This document shows positions 31,985-32,935 of a stretch of 32,935 bases of DNA, piece by piece. The stretch comes from an uncultured Clostridia bacterium (GTDB taxonomy: Bacteria; Bacillota; Clostridia; Oscillospirales; Oscillospiraceae). The DNA is taken from positions 1 to 32,935 of the forward strand of contig CAMHMK010000006.1 in the NCBI GenBank assembly GCA_946186225.1, read 5' to 3'. The notes beneath the pieces were generated by a model. The model worked only from the letters and a program-made list of their open reading frames with translations. It was not told the DNA's origin and did not search any database. The position numbers were made by a program, and so were the translations under genes. Every line of letters starts with the position of its first letter. The stretch's first letter is position 1.

Positions 31985-32713
31985 ATGCTGCAAACCGCCG
32001 CTCCCGTTACCCTCGATCCGGAAAACCCCATTTCCGTGATGCAGCGGGTGGAAATGAAATATATTCTGAACGCCCGGCAGACCGCCGCTCTGCTCCGGGG
32101 GCTTGAGGGCCACATGGTGCCCGACGCCTTTGGCCTGACCTCGATCGCCTCCCTCTACTATGACACGCCGGATCACCGGCTGATTCGCGCCTCGCTGGAA
32201 AAGCCGCCCTTCAAGGAGAAGCTCCGGCTCCGCTCCTACGGCCCGGCCTCCGAAAGCTCGCCGGTCTTTCTGGAGCTCAAGCGCAAGGCCAACGGCACGG
32301 TCTACAAGCGCAGGGTCCGGTCCACGATCCCGGCGGTGGAGCGGTTCTTTGCGGGCGAGGCTGAGGGCTCCGACGGTCAGATCGACCGCGAGCTCGCCGC
32401 CTTCCGCGACTACTATGACAGCCTGGCCCCGGCCTGCATGATCATCTATGACCGCACCGCCTACTACGAGCCGGACGGCGAGCTGCGACTGACCATCGAC
32501 GCAAATCCCCGCTACCGCACCGAGCGGCTGACGCTCACGGGCGGTCTGGACGGGATCCTCCTCCTGCCCCAGGGCAGCGCGATCCTGGAGATCAAGGTGC
32601 AGACCGCGATCCCGCTGTGGCTCACCCGGATCCTCTCCGAGGAACGAATCTACCAGGCCAGCTTTTCCAAATACGGCGAGGCCTACAAGCGCGAAATGCG
32701 GAACGTCAGCTGA
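31985..32713 (+). CDS. VTC-domain (polyphosphate polymerase-like) protein
   Basis: A 242-aa soluble protein of the VTC/CYTH-like triphosphate tunnel fold. It shows RVEMKYIL, SLYYDTPDHRLIR, KLRLRSYG, FLELKRKANGTVYKRR, ILEIKVQ and the ending SFSKYGEAY, all family hallmarks with the basic tunnel residues in place. Eukaryotic VTC4 makes polyphosphate; bacterial members are largely uncharacterised, so the activity is inferred. ATG at 31985 is fixed by a near-perfect GGAGGTGAT just upstream. It is followed by a DUF4956 membrane protein, a common pairing. Confidence 0.87.
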   Translation: MLQTAAPVTLDPENPISVMQRVEMKYILNARQTAALLRGLEGHMVPDAFGLTSIASLYYDTPDHRLIRASLEKPPFKEKLRLRSYGPASESSPVFLELKRKANGTVYKRRVRSTIPAVERFFAGEAEGSDGQIDRELAAFRDYYDSLAPACMIIYDRTAYYEPDGELRLTIDANPRYRTERLTLTGGLDGILLLPQGSAILEIKVQTAIPLWLTRILSEERIYQASFSKYGEAYKREMRNVS

Positions 32714-32729
32714 GAAAGGATGACTGCAA

Positions 32730-32935
32730 ATGTTTGATACGATTTATACCTCCGCCATCACCGCAGGCCAGTTTTTTACAATGGCGGCTGCCGCACTGGT
32801 CTCCGGCCTGATCTATTCCTGGCTGATGTCCTTCCGCATCCGCTCGACCAAGCGCTTCTTTTTGGTGACGACCCTGCTTCCTCTCGTGGTGGCGGCGGTC
32901 ATCACCTTCGTCAGCGGCTCGATCGGGGCGGGCGT
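32730..32935 (+). CDS. DUF4956-family membrane protein, N-terminal part (runs off window)
   Basis: The first 68 codons are in the window. They encode a short polar start (MFDTIYTSAITAGQFF), a hydrophobic helix at about 17-33, a basic loop (RIRSTKR), and a second hydrophobic helix at about 44-62. This pattern and the position next to a VTC-domain gene match DUF4956 proteins, which are thought to be integral membrane partners. AAAGGA precedes the ATG. Function unknown. Confidence 0.75.
   Translation, partial: MFDTIYTSAITAGQFFTMAAAALVSGLIYSWLMSFRIRSTKRFFLVTTLLPLVVAAVITFVSGSIGAG

Noticed and set aside
1..32935. Search for tRNA, rRNA, riboswitch, CRISPR, insertion sequence or phage genes
   Set aside because: No cloverleaf-like segment, repeat-spacer array, transposase or integrase motif was seen; gaps are short and explained by promoters and hairpins.

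Overview
The window looks like chromosome from a GC-rich gut Firmicute, most likely class Clostridia, order Oscillospirales. The grounds are AGGAGG-type ribosome sites before nearly every gene, sigma-A type promoters (TTGaca, 16-17 bp, TATAAT), a DUF6472-like small protein, a PTS with HPr carrying both His15 and Ser46, and VTC/DUF4956 genes side by side. The taxonomic call is inference. No phage, insertion sequence, CRISPR array, rRNA or tRNA was seen.

Layout. (1) 1-1620, minus strand: a small four-cysteine protein, the tRNA methylthiotransferase mtaB and the start of a lipoprotein gene. (2) 1679-2737: a single PfkB-family sugar/nucleoside kinase with its own promoter and hairpin. (3) 2764-4197, minus: an arginine-rich single-pass membrane protein and a PHP-family phosphatase. 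(4) 4233-8342: a compact aromatic amino acid operon of chorismate mutase-AroB fusion, AroC, AroE-AroK fusion and AroQ, with ATGA overlaps. (5) 8339-9777: a lipid kinase and a Nudix hydrolase. (6) 9893-12562, minus: a stand-alone GlmU-type uridylyltransferase, plsX and rnc. (7) 12583-17079: a YgjP-like metalloprotease, a threonine aldolase, dusB, an ECF sigma factor and its zinc-finger anti-sigma factor, closed by a strong terminator. (8) 17188-19126: cysK and cysE. (9) 19133-19772, minus: an HD-domain protein. (10) 19789-21934, minus: ptsH and ptsI. (11) 22054-31883: a sucrose operon of scrK, a GH13 amylosucrase-like enzyme, a LacI-type regulator, GH32, HAD phosphatase, GH32 and PTS EIIBCA. 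(12) 31985-end: a VTC-domain protein and a partial DUF4956 membrane protein.

How the parts work together. The divergent ptsHI and sucrose operons share a 281-bp control region. It holds two near-identical LacI/cre-type operators, TGAAAnCGnTTTCA. Each is centred 18.5 bp downstream of the -10 box of its own promoter, so general PTS proteins and the sucrose transporter are probably controlled by the same repressor. In the sucrose operon, EIIBCA would import and phosphorylate sucrose, GH32 would cut sucrose-6-phosphate, and ScrK would phosphorylate the fructose. The amylosucrase-like enzyme needs unphosphorylated sucrose, so its presence with a HAD phosphatase suggests a second branch toward alpha-glucan storage.

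The most unusual items are the chorismate mutase-AroB fusion with every mutase active-site residue in place, the mirrored operators, the mixed GH13/GH32/HAD/PTS sucrose locus, and the GlmU lacking its acetyltransferase half. Nothing here is clearly a wholly new system; most genes belong to known families in uncommon combinations.
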